In this document: in pieces, positions 17,617 through 26,306 of the stretch
How the letters are laid out: every line of letters starts with the position of its first letter
Numbering within the stretch: position 1 is the first letter of the stretch
NCBI GenBank assembly: GCA_007692435.1
Contig: RECA01000089.1
Coordinates: 1-56,296, forward strand
Reading direction: 5' to 3'
DNA: 56,296 bases
Source: Thioalkalivibrio sp.
GTDB taxonomy: Bacteria > Pseudomonadota > Gammaproteobacteria > Ectothiorhodospirales > Ectothiorhodospiraceae
Notes under the pieces: model-generated
Seen by the model: only the letters and a program-made list of their open reading frames with translations
The model's database searches: none
Told to the model about the DNA's origin: nothing
Made by a program: the position numbers and the translations under genes

Positions 17617-18271
17617 GAAGCAGACGATACGCATGTTGGCGTTGCTGGTGCCATTGGTCGCCCTGCTGCTGCCTCCGGCCGATGCGCGCATCTACCGCTG
17701 GACGGACAATGCCGGCGTGGTCCACTACTCGACGACCCCGCCACCCTCCTCGGCCGACCGGGAGCTGCGGATCCTCGACAGCGAGGGCCGCCAGCGCCAG
17801 GTCCGGCCCGCGCCGCCGACTGCGGAGGAGCGCGAACGCGCGGCGCAGGAACGCGAACGGGAACGGCTCGAGGCCGAGCGACTTGAACGCGAGCAGGCGC
17901 AGCGCCAGTCCGAGGCCGCAGCGCTCGAGCGGCGCGCCCGGCAGCTGCGCGCCGCCTATGCCAGTGTCGACGAGATCCGGCAGCAGCGGGATCGACGGCT
18001 GGAGATGGTGGAGACCACGCTGATGCTCAGCGAACGGCAGGAGACCACGCTGCAGAGCGAGCTCGAGCGCATTGCCGGTCAGATGCGGAATTCACAGGTC
18101 GATGAGCGCACCATGGCGCGTTACCGCGAGGAGTTCGCCGACCTGGAATCGCGGATCCACCGTGAGTGGGCCTTCCAGCGCCGCCAGCGCGAGATGCTCG
18201 CCGAGATCATGGCCTCCGCCGAGGAGGACAAGCGCGACTTCGAGGGGCTGATGAACGACGTGCCGCGCTGA
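17615..18271 (+). CDS. DUF4124 secreted coiled-coil protein
   Basis: A 218-residue exported protein. A signal peptide (KQTIRMLALLVPLVALLLPP, cleaved after ADA) is followed at once by the DUF4124 motif RIYRWTDNAGVVHYSTTPP, common in gammaproteobacterial envelope proteins. The rest (about 65-205) is a long, highly charged Arg/Glu/Gln helix that should form a coiled coil. Function is unknown. The start codon overlaps the start codon of the divergent TauE-type gene; ATG at 17633 is a second candidate with a shorter signal. The 3' end faces argB 14 bp away. Confidence 0.8.
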   Translation: MKQTIRMLALLVPLVALLLPPADARIYRWTDNAGVVHYSTTPPPSSADRELRILDSEGRQRQVRPAPPTAEERERAAQERERERLEAERLEREQAQRQSEAAALERRARQLRAAYASVDEIRQQRDRRLEMVETTLMLSERQETTLQSELERIAGQMRNSQVDERTMARYREEFADLESRIHREWAFQRRQREMLAEIMASAEEDKRDFEGLMNDVPR

Positions 18272-18285
18272 CCCTGGACCGTGCG

Positions 18286-19164
18286 TCAGCGGCTGATCAG
18301 GGTGCCGACGCCCTGACTGGTCAGCAGCTCCAGCAGCACCGCATGCTCGACGCGGCCGTCCACGATATGGGTCGCGGTCACGCCGCTGCGCACCGCGTCC
18401 AGCGCGCACTGGATCTTCGGGATCATGCCCCCGTGGATCACGCCGCTGCGGATCATCTGGTCGACTTCCGAGGCGGTGAGTCGCGGGAGCAGCCGGCCCT
18501 CTGCGTCCAGCACGCCGGGCGTGTTGGTCAGCAGGAAGAGCTTCTCCGCATCCAGCACCACGGCGAGCTTCTCCGCGGCGGTGTCGGCGTTGATGTTGTA
18601 GGCATTGCCCTCGCGGTCGAAGCCGATGGGCGCGATCACGGGGATGAAGGCGCTGCGGTCCAGGTTGTGCACGATCGCCGGGTCCACGCTCTCGATCTCG
18701 CCGACGAGGCCCAGGTCGACCGCCGTCATGCCCTCGGGACCGTTCACCTCGCGCAGGGGGCGGGCGCGGATCATCTGTCCGTCCTTTCCGGTCAGTCCCA
18801 CCGCCTTGCCGCTGAAGTGGTTGATCAGCGAGACGATCTCCTGGTTCACGAGCCCGCCGAGGACCATCTGCACCACTTCCATGGTCTCGCGGTCGGTCAC
18901 GCGCAGGCCATGCACGAACTCCGAGACCTTGCCCAGGCGCTGCAGCAGCTGTCCGATCTGCGGTCCGCCGCCGTGTACCACGACCGGGTTCACGCCGACC
19001 TGTTTCAGCAGCACCACGTCGCGGGCGAAACCGGCCTTGAGGTGCGCCTCGGTCATCGCGTTGCCGCCATACTTGATCACGATCGTCTTGCCGGCGAAGC
19101 GCTGGATGTACGGCAGCGCCTCGATCAGCACGTGGGCGACGGATTGCGCGGAGTTCATGTCCAT
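18286..19164 (-). CDS. argB: Acetylglutamate kinase
   Basis: A 292-residue amino-acid-kinase-fold enzyme that phosphorylates N-acetylglutamate, the second step of arginine synthesis. Conserved blocks: VIKYGGNAM (phosphate binding) near residue 30, [11 protein letters not shown] near 62, and the C-terminal [14 protein letters not shown]. An N-terminal helix ([19 protein letters not shown]) is of the type found in hexameric, arginine-inhibited forms. No other arg gene is near. It is followed on the same strand's upstream side by dut, 52 bp away, so the two may be co-transcribed with coaBC. Confidence 0.95.
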   Translation of the reverse strand: MDMNSAQSVAHVLIEALPYIQRFAGKTIVIKYGGNAMTEAHLKAGFARDVVLLKQVGVNPVVVHGGGPQIGQLLQRLGKVSEFVHGLRVTDRETMEVVQMVLGGLVNQEIVSLINHFSGKAVGLTGKDGQMIRARPLREVNGPEGMTAVDLGLVGEIESVDPAIVHNLDRSAFIPVIAPIGFDREGNAYNINADTAAEKLAVVLDAEKLFLLTNTPGVLDAEGRLLPRLTASEVDQMIRSGVIHGGMIPKIQCALDAVRSGVTATHIVDGRVEHAVLLELLTSQGVGTLISR

Positions 19165-19216
19165 CGGAGGTCCGGTAATAGCGGGTCAGGGGTGCATTCT
19201 AGCGCGGGCCGGTGAT

Positions 19217-19678
19217 TCAGCGGCGGCCCGAGGAGCCGAAGCCGCCGCTGCCCCGGAGGCTCTCGGCGAAGTCGTCGACCACGGTGAACCGCGCCTGCAG
19301 AACCGGCACGATCACCAGCTGGGCGATGCGCTCGCCGACGGTGATCCGGAACGGCTGTTCGCCCCGGTTCCAGCAGGAGACCATCAGCGGGCCCTGGTAG
19401 TCGGAGTCGATCAGCCCGACCAGGTTGCCCAGCACGATCCCGTGCCTGTGGCCGAGCCCCGAGCGGGGCAGCACCAGTGCCGCGTAGCCGGGATCCTCGA
19501 TGTGGATCGCGATACCCGTGGGAATCAGCAGCGTCTCGCCGGGGGGCAACTCGTGCTCCGTCTCCAGCAGCGCGCGCAGGTCCACGCCGGCGGATCCGTC
19601 CGTGGCCGGCTGGGGCAGGGGGAAGTCCCGGCCGATTCGGGGATCCAGGATCTTGAGTGCGATTTCCGGTACGGGCAT
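19217..19678 (-). CDS. dut: dUTP diphosphatase
   Basis: A 153-residue trimeric dUTPase that hydrolyses dUTP to dUMP and diphosphate, keeping uracil out of DNA. The five family motifs are visible, including GVDLRALLE near residue 30, [16 protein letters not shown] near 70, [11 protein letters not shown] near 88, [11 protein letters not shown] near 115, and the C-terminal [10 protein letters not shown] lid that closes on the substrate. It lies 15 bp downstream of coaBC on the same strand, the conserved coaBC-dut order of gammaproteobacteria, and is probably co-transcribed with it. Confidence 0.96.
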   Translation of the reverse strand: MPVPEIALKILDPRIGRDFPLPQPATDGSAGVDLRALLETEHELPPGETLLIPTGIAIHIEDPGYAALVLPRSGLGHRHGIVLGNLVGLIDSDYQGPLMVSCWNRGEQPFRITVGERIAQLVIVPVLQARFTVVDDFAESLRGSGGFGSSGRR

Positions 19679-19693
19679 TTCCGGCTCCGTGTT

Positions 19694-20905
19694 TCAGTTC
19701 GTGTCAGCTTCTGCGTCGCCGGCCATGCGCGCGGCGATCAGTGCGATCAGTGCATGGGCCAGGTCTCCCTTCGGCTGCTCGGGGAACAGGCGCTCCCCGC
19801 CCGGCCAGAGCACGACCAGCGAATTCTCCTGACGGCCGATCGCCCTGCCCGCGGAGACGTCGTTGGCGGCGATCATGTCGACGCCCTTGCGTTCCATCTT
19901 TGCCCGCGCGTTCTCCCGCAGCCGCGTGGTCTCGGCCGCGAAACCGACCACGAACGGCCGCGGCCGGCGCGCCGCGACGTCTGCGAGGATGTCGGGCGTG
20001 CGCACCAGCTCGACCGTCATCCCCGGCGCGTCCTTCTTCAGCTTCTGGTCCGCCGGGGCCCGGGGGCGGTAGTCGGCCACGGCGGCCGCGCCGATGAACA
20101 GATCGACGCCTTCGAGGTGCTCCAGCACCGCCGCGTGCATCGCCTCCGCGGTGTCCGCCGCCACCGCCTGCACCCCGGCAGGCAGCGGGACGCCCAGCGG
20201 GCCGTGTACCAGGCGGACCTCGGCGCCCGCGTCCCGCGCGGCCGCCGCCAGCGCGACGCCCATCCGGCCCGAGCTGCGGTTGCCGATGAAGCGCACCGGG
20301 TCGATGGGCTCCTGCGTCGGCCCTGCGGTGATCAGCACCCGTTGACCGGTCAGCGGGCCCGATGCGGAACCGAGCAGGGCGTGCAGTATCGATCGTGGCT
20401 CCGCCATGCGCCCGGCACCGGTCTCGCCGCAGGCCTGGCCGCCGGATTCCGGCCCGACCATCCGCACGCCGCGCTGCTCGAGCAGGCGGTGGTTGGCCTG
20501 CGTCGCCGGGTGCTCCCACATCACCCGGTTCATCGCCGGCGCGAGCAGGATCGGCGCCTCGGTCGCGAGGCACAGCGTGGTCAGCAGATCGTCGGCAAGG
20601 CCCGCGGCCAGGCGCGCGATCAGGTCCGCGGTCGCGGGTGCGATCACCACGCGATCCGCCCAGCGGGCGAGCGCGATGTGATCCATGCCGCTCTCGGCCT
20701 CGGCATCCAGCAGGTCGACGCGCACCGGCTGCCCGGACAGCGCCTGGAAGCTCAGCGGCGTGACGAACGCGGCCCCGCCGCGCGTCATCACCACCCGGAC
20801 CTCGCAGCCGGCATCGCGCAAACGCCGCACCAGCTCGCAGCTCTTGTACGCGGCGATCCCGCCCCCGACGCCCAGCAGGACCCTGGGTTGCGCTTGCCTT
20901 TCCAT
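19694..20905 (-). CDS. coaBC: Bifunctional phosphopantothenoylcysteine decarboxylase/synthetase
   Basis: A 403-residue bifunctional CoA-pathway enzyme (Dfp). The N-terminal CoaC half (1-190) is a flavoprotein decarboxylase with [20 protein letters not shown], the [16 protein letters not shown] block and the [15 protein letters not shown] loop holding its catalytic cysteine. The C-terminal CoaB half (190-403) starts at [19 protein letters not shown] and contains [13 protein letters not shown] and a KLKKD lysine region used in adenylate chemistry. The ATG at 20905 is divergent from radC, with a 123-bp gap occupied by a palindromic repeat. Confidence 0.95.
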   Translation of the reverse strand: MERQAQPRVLLGVGGGIAAYKSCELVRRLRDAGCEVRVVMTRGGAAFVTPLSFQALSGQPVRVDLLDAEAESGMDHIALARWADRVVIAPATADLIARLAAGLADDLLTTLCLATEAPILLAPAMNRVMWEHPATQANHRLLEQRGVRMVGPESGGQACGETGAGRMAEPRSILHALLGSASGPLTGQRVLITAGPTQEPIDPVRFIGNRSSGRMGVALAAAARDAGAEVRLVHGPLGVPLPAGVQAVAADTAEAMHAAVLEHLEGVDLFIGAAAVADYRPRAPADQKLKKDAPGMTVELVRTPDILADVAARRPRPFVVGFAAETTRLRENARAKMERKGVDMIAANDVSAGRAIGRQENSLVVLWPGGERLFPEQPKGDLAHALIALIAARMAGDAEADTN

Positions 20906-20917
20906 CGGCGAAGCTTA

Positions 20918-20958
20918 CGGCCTCGGGGGGCAGATTTGAAATCTGTCCCGCGAGGCCG
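20918..20958. repeat. Palindrome in the coaBC-radC control region
   Basis: Near-perfect inverted repeat: CGGCCTCG...CAGATT on the left and AATCTG...CGAGGCCG on the right around TGA, with two mismatches in 19-base arms. The core CAGATTTGAAATCTGTCCC is a motif often seen scattered in proteobacterial genomes near REP-associated transposase systems. It sits 13 bp from the coaBC start codon and 70 bp from radC, so it could affect transcription of either gene. Confidence 0.7.
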
Positions 20959-21028
20959 ATCCCCTTCCCGAAGTCCATGCGATCGTGATAAGAATGCGTT
21001 TCCGACTCGAAGCCACAGGGAGGTGGTG

Positions 21029-21700
21029 ATGGCGATATCCGACTGGCCGGCGGACGAGCGTCCCCGGGAGCGGCTCCTGCTGCGCGGCCCGGCCGCGCTC
21101 TCCGATGCGGAACTGCTCGCGATCTTCCTGCGTACCGGCGTTGCGGGCAAGAGCGCGGTGGACATCTCCCGCGACCTGCTGAACCACTTCGGGGGGCTGC
21201 GGCCCCTGCTGCAGGCGGACCGGGCCGCGTTCTGCGCGGCGCGCGGCCTCGGCGCCGCGAAGTACGCGCAGCTGCAGGCGGTGCTGGAGATGGGCCGACG
21301 CCACCTTGCCGCGGCGCTCGAACGCGGCGACGCAATCACCTCCCCCGCGGCGACACGCGCCTTCCTCTCGGCGCGTCTGCGCGACTACCCCTACGAGGTC
21401 TTCGCCTGCCTGTTCCTCGACAACCGTCACCGGATGCTGGCCTTCGAGGAGCTCTTCAGGGGGACCATCGACGGCGCCAGCGTGCATCCCCGCGAAATCG
21501 TGCGCCGGGTGTTGCACCATAATGCCGCGGCGGTGATCCTGGCCCATAATCATCCTTCGGGCGTTGCGGAGCCGTCGCGTGCGGACGAGGCCATCACCCG
21601 GCGCGTGCAGGAGGCGCTGGGGCTGCTCGACGTCCGCGTGCTCGACCACGTGATCGTGGCCGACGAGACGCTGTCCTTCGCGGAGCGGGGGCTGATCTGA
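21029..21700 (+). CDS. radC: RadC/JAB-domain protein
   Basis: A 223-residue RadC-family protein, close to the E. coli length. The N-terminal helix-hairpin region ([19 protein letters not shown]) precedes the MPN/JAMM-like domain with [27 protein letters not shown] and a following acidic residue, the metal-site arrangement. Despite its historic DNA-repair name, a direct repair role for RadC is doubtful. The start is ATG at 21029 with a strong AGGGAGG six bases upstream. It is divergent from coaBC, a neighbourhood conserved in many gammaproteobacteria. Confidence 0.93.
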   Translation: MAISDWPADERPRERLLLRGPAALSDAELLAIFLRTGVAGKSAVDISRDLLNHFGGLRPLLQADRAAFCAARGLGAAKYAQLQAVLEMGRRHLAAALERGDAITSPAATRAFLSARLRDYPYEVFACLFLDNRHRMLAFEELFRGTIDGASVHPREIVRRVLHHNAAAVILAHNHPSGVAEPSRADEAITRRVQEALGLLDVRVLDHVIVADETLSFAERGLI

Positions 21701-21743
21701 ACCCCGGCCGGGTCCGTGGTGTCCGCACGAAGGGAGGATTGCC

Positions 21744-22940
21744 ATGTCGATAGGGTTTTCGATCGCACGTCTGCCCCGGATCGAGTTCGGTCCGGGTGTG
21801 CGGCACCGGCTGCCGCGCATCGCGGCGGGTTTCGGACGCCGGGTGCTGCTGGTGACCGGCAGCCGCTCGCTGCTGCAGGGGCCGTTCTGGCCCGAGCTCG
21901 AGACGGCCTTCGCCTCTGCCGGGCTCGACGTGATCGGTCACCGCATCTCCGGGGAACCCTCGCCCGAGGCGATCGACGCAGCGGTGCAGCGCTACCGCAG
22001 CCGGGCGATCTCGGTGGTCGTCGCGATCGGCGGCGGCAGCGCGCTGGACGCCGGCAAGGCGATCGCGGGCCTGCTGCTTCCGGGTAACCCGGTACTGGAT
22101 CACCTCGAGGGGGTCGGGCCGGAACGCCCCTACCGCGGACCGGCGGTTCCCCTGGTCGCGGTGCCGACCACCGCGGGCACCGGGTCCGAGGCGACCCGGA
22201 ACGCGGTGCTGAGCCGTGCGGGTGCGGAAGGCTTCAAGAAGTCGTTTCGGGACGAACGGCTGGTGGCCCAGTACGCGGTCGTGGATCCCGATTTCCTGGC
22301 CACCTGTCCGCCGTCGGTGATCGCCGGCAACGGGATGGACGCCCTGACGCAGCTGCTGGAATCCTACGTGTCGCAGCGCGCGAACCCCTTCTGCGACGCG
22401 CTGGCGCTGGACGGCCTGGCACGGGCCCGCGACAGCCTGCTGCCGCTGTACCGCGATTCCGCGGATGCCGAGGCCCGGGCCGGGATGGCCTATGCATCGC
22501 TGCTGTCCGGCATCACCCTGGCCCAGGTCGGGCTCGGATCCGTGCACGGGCTGGCGTCGCCGCTGGGTGCCTTCTTCCCGATCCCGCACGGGGTGGTCTG
22601 CGGCACGCTGGTCGCTGCCGCCACCGCGGTGAACATCCGCGCATTGCGGGAGCGGGAACCGCGGCATCCCGCGCTCGCCCGGTATGCGCGGGTCGGCCGC
22701 CTGCTGACGGGCGAGCCCTTCCCGGACGATGCCGAGGCGGGTGACGCACTGGTCGCGCTGCTCGACCAGTGGACGCGCCGGCTCGACCTGCCGACGCTGG
22801 ACCGCTTCGGCATCACGCCGGAGGATCATCCGCGCATCGTCGCGTCCAGCCGGGGGTCGAGCATGAAGACCAACCCGATCGTGCTGGAGGACGCCGAGAT
22901 CACCGGGATCCTGGAGGCCCGGCAGGGCGGGGCCCCCTGA
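21744..22940 (+). CDS. Iron-type alcohol dehydrogenase family protein
   Basis: A 398-residue member of the group III (iron-containing) alcohol dehydrogenase family. The NAD(P)-binding GGGS is at residues 97-100 (AIGGGSALDAGKA), with PTTAGTGSEAT at 141-151. Expected metal ligands are Asp199 (GNGMDALTQ), His268 (GSVHGLASPLG) and His282 (PHGVVCG). The position normally held by the second ligand is Gln203 rather than His, a variant form found in part of the family. The substrate is unknown. An SD-like GGAGG precedes the ATG. It follows radC by 43 bp and may be read with it. Confidence 0.88.
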   Translation: MSIGFSIARLPRIEFGPGVRHRLPRIAAGFGRRVLLVTGSRSLLQGPFWPELETAFASAGLDVIGHRISGEPSPEAIDAAVQRYRSRAISVVVAIGGGSALDAGKAIAGLLLPGNPVLDHLEGVGPERPYRGPAVPLVAVPTTAGTGSEATRNAVLSRAGAEGFKKSFRDERLVAQYAVVDPDFLATCPPSVIAGNGMDALTQLLESYVSQRANPFCDALALDGLARARDSLLPLYRDSADAEARAGMAYASLLSGITLAQVGLGSVHGLASPLGAFFPIPHGVVCGTLVAAATAVNIRALREREPRHPALARYARVGRLLTGEPFPDDAEAGDALVALLDQWTRRLDLPTLDRFGITPEDHPRIVASSRGSSMKTNPIVLEDAEITGILEARQGGAP

Positions 22941-22963
22941 ACGCGGGACCCACGGGCGGGTGC

Positions 22964-23044
22964 GTAGGGTGGGCCAAGCGCAGCGGGCCCACAGCTCTGG
23001 CCACCGTGTCCTGTGGTGGGCCCGCTGCGCTTGGCCCACCCTAC
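22964..23044. repeat. Perfect 29-bp inverted repeat
   Basis: Arms 22964-22992 and 23016-23044 are perfect reverse complements, starting GTAGGGTGGGCCAAGCGCAG, around a 23-base spacer. The GTAGGGTGGGC motif is typical of short palindromic elements scattered through many proteobacterial genomes. It lies between the convergent alcohol dehydrogenase and dsrE2 genes and could act as a two-way transcription stop. No gene is present. Confidence 0.85.
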
Positions 23045-23073
23045 AGGCACCGGGGCGGTTGCAGGGGGGGTCT

Positions 23074-23535
23074 TCAGGTGAACACGCAGATGTCGGATTC
23101 GCCGGCGGACTGGAAGAAGGTGGCGGCACCCGCGTATTGCACGCCGGGGATGAAGTCCTTCTTGGTGAACTCGTGCAGTTCGGCGGTCATCTGGCAGGCG
23201 TACATCTTCACGTCGGCGTCCAGGCACAGCTGCCGCAGCTCCTCGATGTCCGCGACACCCTTTGCGCGCAGTCTCTCCCGCGTCCTGCGGGTGAACATGG
23301 CCTGCATCCCCGGCAGGGCCTTGAGGAACACCGGGATCCGTGACCCGAGAGCGGGGTTGCCGAGCGGGCTCACCTGCAGCCGCAGATTGCGTTTCAGCAG
23401 CTGGAGCCCATAGAAGGTGAAGAACATCCGGCACTCGTAACCGAGGGCGGTCGCGGTGGACGCGAGGATCAGGGGCGGGTAGGCCCAGTCCAGCGAACCC
23501 TTGGTAACGATGATGGTGATGATCTTTGCCGACAT
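23074..23535 (-). CDS. dsrE2: DsrE2-type sulfur-carrier-like protein
   Basis: A 153-residue protein of the DsrE/F superfamily, DsrE2-like branch. Features: N-terminal IITIIVTKGSLDWAYPPLILA, the CRMFFTFYGLQLL segment (residues 35-47) and Cys114 in MYACQMTAEL, the position of the reactive cysteine in this group. DsrE2 proteins occur in sulfur oxidisers next to rhodanese and TusA genes and are thought to pass persulfide sulfur to oxidising complexes; those partners are absent here. ATG at 23535, with GGAG 9 bases upstream, is preferred over a longer open frame whose leader overlaps bioF. It lies 50 bp downstream of bioF. Confidence 0.78.
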   Translation of the reverse strand: MSAKIITIIVTKGSLDWAYPPLILASTATALGYECRMFFTFYGLQLLKRNLRLQVSPLGNPALGSRIPVFLKALPGMQAMFTRRTRERLRAKGVADIEELRQLCLDADVKMYACQMTAELHEFTKKDFIPGVQYAGAATFFQSAGESDICVFT

Positions 23536-23584
23536 TGCGAAGACTCCGGATCGGAAGAACGAAGTGCATCTATTCTGTAGGACC

Positions 23585-24784
23585 TCAGCAGACCGCCGGA
23601 TGTGCCCGGAAATCCTGTGGGAGCAAGCGGTCGATCGCATCGAGCAGCCGGTCCACCTGCGTCTCGGTGTGAGCGGCCGACAGCGTGATGCGCAGGCGCG
23701 CGCTGCCCTCCGGCACCGTCGGCGGCCGGATCGCCGGGACCAGAAGCCCCTCCTCGAACAGCGCGTCGGCCGTCGCGGTGGCCAGGCCGGAAGTGCCGAG
23801 GATCACCGGCTGGATGGGGGTGATGCCCCCCGGGTCGGCGAGTCCGAGCTGCGTCAGCCCCTGCTGCAGGCGGCCGATCAGGCTGCGCAGGTGATCCCGG
23901 CGCCAGGATTCCCGCTGCGCGATCGCGAGCGATTCCCGGGCCGCGGCCGCGACTGCCGCGGGCATCGCGGTGGTGTAGATGTAGGTCCGGGAGAACTGGG
24001 TCAGGGCCTCGATCAGCGTGCGGCTGCCGGCGACGAACGCACCCGCGGTGCCGAAGGCCTTGCCCAGCGTACCCATCAGCACCGGGACCTCGGCGGGGGA
24101 GAGGCGGAAGTGCTCGCAACTGCCGCCACCACCGTCACCGAGCACGCCCAGGCCGTGCGCGTCGTCGACCATCAGCCAGGCCCCGTGCCGCTGCGCGAGC
24201 GCGGCCAGCGCCGGCAGTGGCGCGGGGTCGCCGTCCATCGAGAAGACGCCGTCGGTGACGATCAGCCGGGAGTGCTGCGCAGCCGTCGCCTCCAGCAGCG
24301 CCGCCGCGTGTTCCGCGTCACCGTGCCGGTAGCGGCGTGTCCGGCAGCCGGCCAGGCGGCTGGCATCGATCAGCGAGGCATGGTTCAGGCGGTCTTCCAG
24401 TACCGTGTCGTGACGCCCCAGCAGGGTCTGGAGCACGCCGAGATTGGCCATGTACCCGGTGGAAAACAGCAGCGCCCGCTCGCGGCCGGTGAACGCTGCC
24501 AGGTCCGCTTCCAGTTCCGCGTGGGCCCGGGTGTGGCCGTTGACCAGGTGGGCCGCGCCCGCGCCCATGCCGTAGTCTTCCAGCGCCGCGCGCGCGGCGG
24601 CCGCGACCCTCGGGTCGGCCGCCAGGCCCAGGTAGTCGTTGGAACAGAAGGCCACCACCCGGCGCCCGTCGATCACCTGCTCCGGTGACTGCGGGCCCTC
24701 CAGGGTGCGCGGCGCGCGCCAGCGGCCCGCGGCACGCGCCGCGCCCAGACGCTCGCGCAGGCGCTGTTCGATGGATACCCTCAA
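23585..24784 (-). CDS. bioF: 8-amino-7-oxononanoate synthase
   Basis: A 399-residue PLP-dependent alpha-oxoamine synthase that condenses pimeloyl thioester with alanine in biotin synthesis. Conserved features: FCSNDYLGLAADPRV near residue 50, the VNGHTRAHAELEADLA block, DGVFSMDGDPAPLPAL with the PLP-contacting aspartate, MVDDAHGLGVLG, and the Schiff-base lysine in MGTLGKAFGTAGAF. It lies 27 bp downstream of bioB on the same strand. bioA, bioC, bioD and bioH are not in the window, so the pathway is split. Confidence 0.95.
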   Translation of the reverse strand: MRVSIEQRLRERLGAARAAGRWRAPRTLEGPQSPEQVIDGRRVVAFCSNDYLGLAADPRVAAAARAALEDYGMGAGAAHLVNGHTRAHAELEADLAAFTGRERALLFSTGYMANLGVLQTLLGRHDTVLEDRLNHASLIDASRLAGCRTRRYRHGDAEHAAALLEATAAQHSRLIVTDGVFSMDGDPAPLPALAALAQRHGAWLMVDDAHGLGVLGDGGGGSCEHFRLSPAEVPVLMGTLGKAFGTAGAFVAGSRTLIEALTQFSRTYIYTTAMPAAVAAAARESLAIAQRESWRRDHLRSLIGRLQQGLTQLGLADPGGITPIQPVILGTSGLATATADALFEEGLLVPAIRPPTVPEGSARLRITLSAAHTETQVDRLLDAIDRLLPQDFRAHPAVC

Positions 24785-24811
24785 CAGACCGTCATCCCCG
24801 CACGCAAGGCA

Positions 24812-25822
24812 TCAGCCGTGCTGAACCCGGGCCGCCTCCTGTTCCTGCGGTTGCGTTCCGGATGCGGATTCCCGTGCCGCCTCGGCCTGAATCCCCAGCC
24901 GTTCGAACAGGGTGCGATCGCGGTCGGTCTCCGGGTTCGGCGTGGTGAGCAGGCGCTCGCCATGGAAGATCGAGTTGGCGCCCGCGAGGAAGCACAGGGC
25001 CTGCATCTCGTCGCTCATCTCCGTGCGGCCGGCGGACAGTCGCACGTGGGACTGCGGCATCAGGATGCGCGCCGCCGCTACGGTGCGGACGAACTCGAAG
25101 GGATCCAGGGCTGCGGTCCCGTGCAGCGGCGTGCCCTCCACCTGGACCAGCTGGTTCACCGGCACGGATTCCGGATGCCGGGGCAGGCTGGCCAGCTGCT
25201 GCAGCAGGCCGGCACGATCCCGACGCGACTCGCCCATGCCCAGGATGCCGCCGGTGCAGACATGCATGCCCGCCTCGCGCACGTGCTCGAGGGTGTCCAG
25301 CCGCTCCTGGTAGGTCCGCGTGCTGATCACCTCCCCGTAGAACTCCGGGGAGGTGTCGAGGTTGTGGTTGTAGTAGTCCAGGCCCGCCTCGGCCAGGCGC
25401 CGGGCCTGCTTCGGGGTCAGCATGCCCAGCGTCATGCAGGTCTCCAGCCCCTGCTCGCGCACCGCCCGCACCATCTCGATCACGCGTTCGAGGTTGCGGT
25501 CGGTGGGATTGCGCCACGCGGCCCCCATGCAGAAACGCGTCGCACCGTGCTCCCGGGCGCCGCGCGCGGCCTCCTGCACCTCCTCCAGCGGGAGCAGGCG
25601 CTCGCGTTCCAGGTCCACCGGGTGGTGGGCGCTCTGCGGGCAGTAGCCGCAGTCCTCGGGGCACGCACCGGTCTTGATCGACAGCAGGGTACTGACCTGC
25701 ACCCGGTTGGGGTCGAAGTGTTCGCGGTGGACCTGCTGCGCCCTGAAGATCAGATCGCTGAACGGGAGTTCGAGGAGGGCCTCGACCTCGTCCCGGGTCC
25801 AGTCATGACGAATCGTTGTCAT
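24812..25822 (-). CDS. bioB: Biotin synthase
   Basis: A 336-residue radical-SAM enzyme that inserts sulfur into dethiobiotin. The radical-SAM cluster motif is [10 protein letters not shown] with Cys54, Cys58 and Cys61; further conserved blocks include [10 protein letters not shown], the [16 protein letters not shown] substrate region and [12 protein letters not shown], which holds the [2Fe-2S] arginine. Its start overlaps the stop of the upstream small membrane protein gene by four bases, so the two are translationally coupled. The C-terminal tail (about 315-336) is low-complexity Glu/Gln/Ala. Confidence 0.96.
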   Translation of the reverse strand: MTTIRHDWTRDEVEALLELPFSDLIFRAQQVHREHFDPNRVQVSTLLSIKTGACPEDCGYCPQSAHHPVDLERERLLPLEEVQEAARGAREHGATRFCMGAAWRNPTDRNLERVIEMVRAVREQGLETCMTLGMLTPKQARRLAEAGLDYYNHNLDTSPEFYGEVISTRTYQERLDTLEHVREAGMHVCTGGILGMGESRRDRAGLLQQLASLPRHPESVPVNQLVQVEGTPLHGTAALDPFEFVRTVAAARILMPQSHVRLSAGRTEMSDEMQALCFLAGANSIFHGERLLTTPNPETDRDRTLFERLGIQAEAARESASGTQPQEQEAARVQHG

Positions 25823-26271
25823 TGCTCATGCTCCTCGGAGTCGATCTCGATCTCGACGTCCTGCCAGCGCTCCCGGTAGGTGCCGACCAGTGCGGCGATC
25901 GTCCAGGGGATCAGGATCAGGGCGGCCACCACCCAGTAGCCGCGGTAGTAGTTGAGGTCCGGCGGAAAGAAGGTGGCCACCACGATCAGCGAGCCCATCA
26001 GCGCGTAGTAGCGGTAGGCGGCCCACTGGGTGATCTGGCCGACCCGGTCCTCGGGATGATGCCGGCACATCGCGTAGACCATCATCGAGGCCCCGAACCA
26101 GAAGATCAGTGGTACGATTCCCATGATCGCGGCGACGATGGTGGCGATGCCGACCTCGCCGCTCACCAGGAACAGCGGTATGCCCGCCAGGGAGACGGCG
26201 ATGAGGTTGCCCCAGTCGAAGGTCGATGCGGCGCGGCGGCAGGAACGCCCCGAGACGGTCTTGGTTGCCAT
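25819..26271 (-). CDS. Small polytopic membrane protein upstream of bioB
   Basis: A 150-residue protein with about four membrane segments: roughly 20-37, 42-67, 88-102 and 110-131, with an acidic C-terminal tail ([13 protein letters not shown]). I do not recognise the family. It begins the transcription direction of bioB-bioF, and its stop overlaps the bioB start as ATGA (25819-25822), so production is tied to BioB. A role in biotin or precursor handling is possible but unproven. The codon before ATG 26271 is TTG and might serve as start; ATG with GGGGCC just upstream is preferred. Confidence 0.7.
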   Translation of the reverse strand: MATKTVSGRSCRRAASTFDWGNLIAVSLAGIPLFLVSGEVGIATIVAAIMGIVPLIFWFGASMMVYAMCRHHPEDRVGQITQWAAYRYYALMGSLIVVATFFPPDLNYYRGYWVVAALILIPWTIAALVGTYRERWQDVEIEIDSEEHEQ

Positions 26272-26306
26272 CAAGGCCCCACTGATAAAACCCCAAGCTT
26301 AGCATC

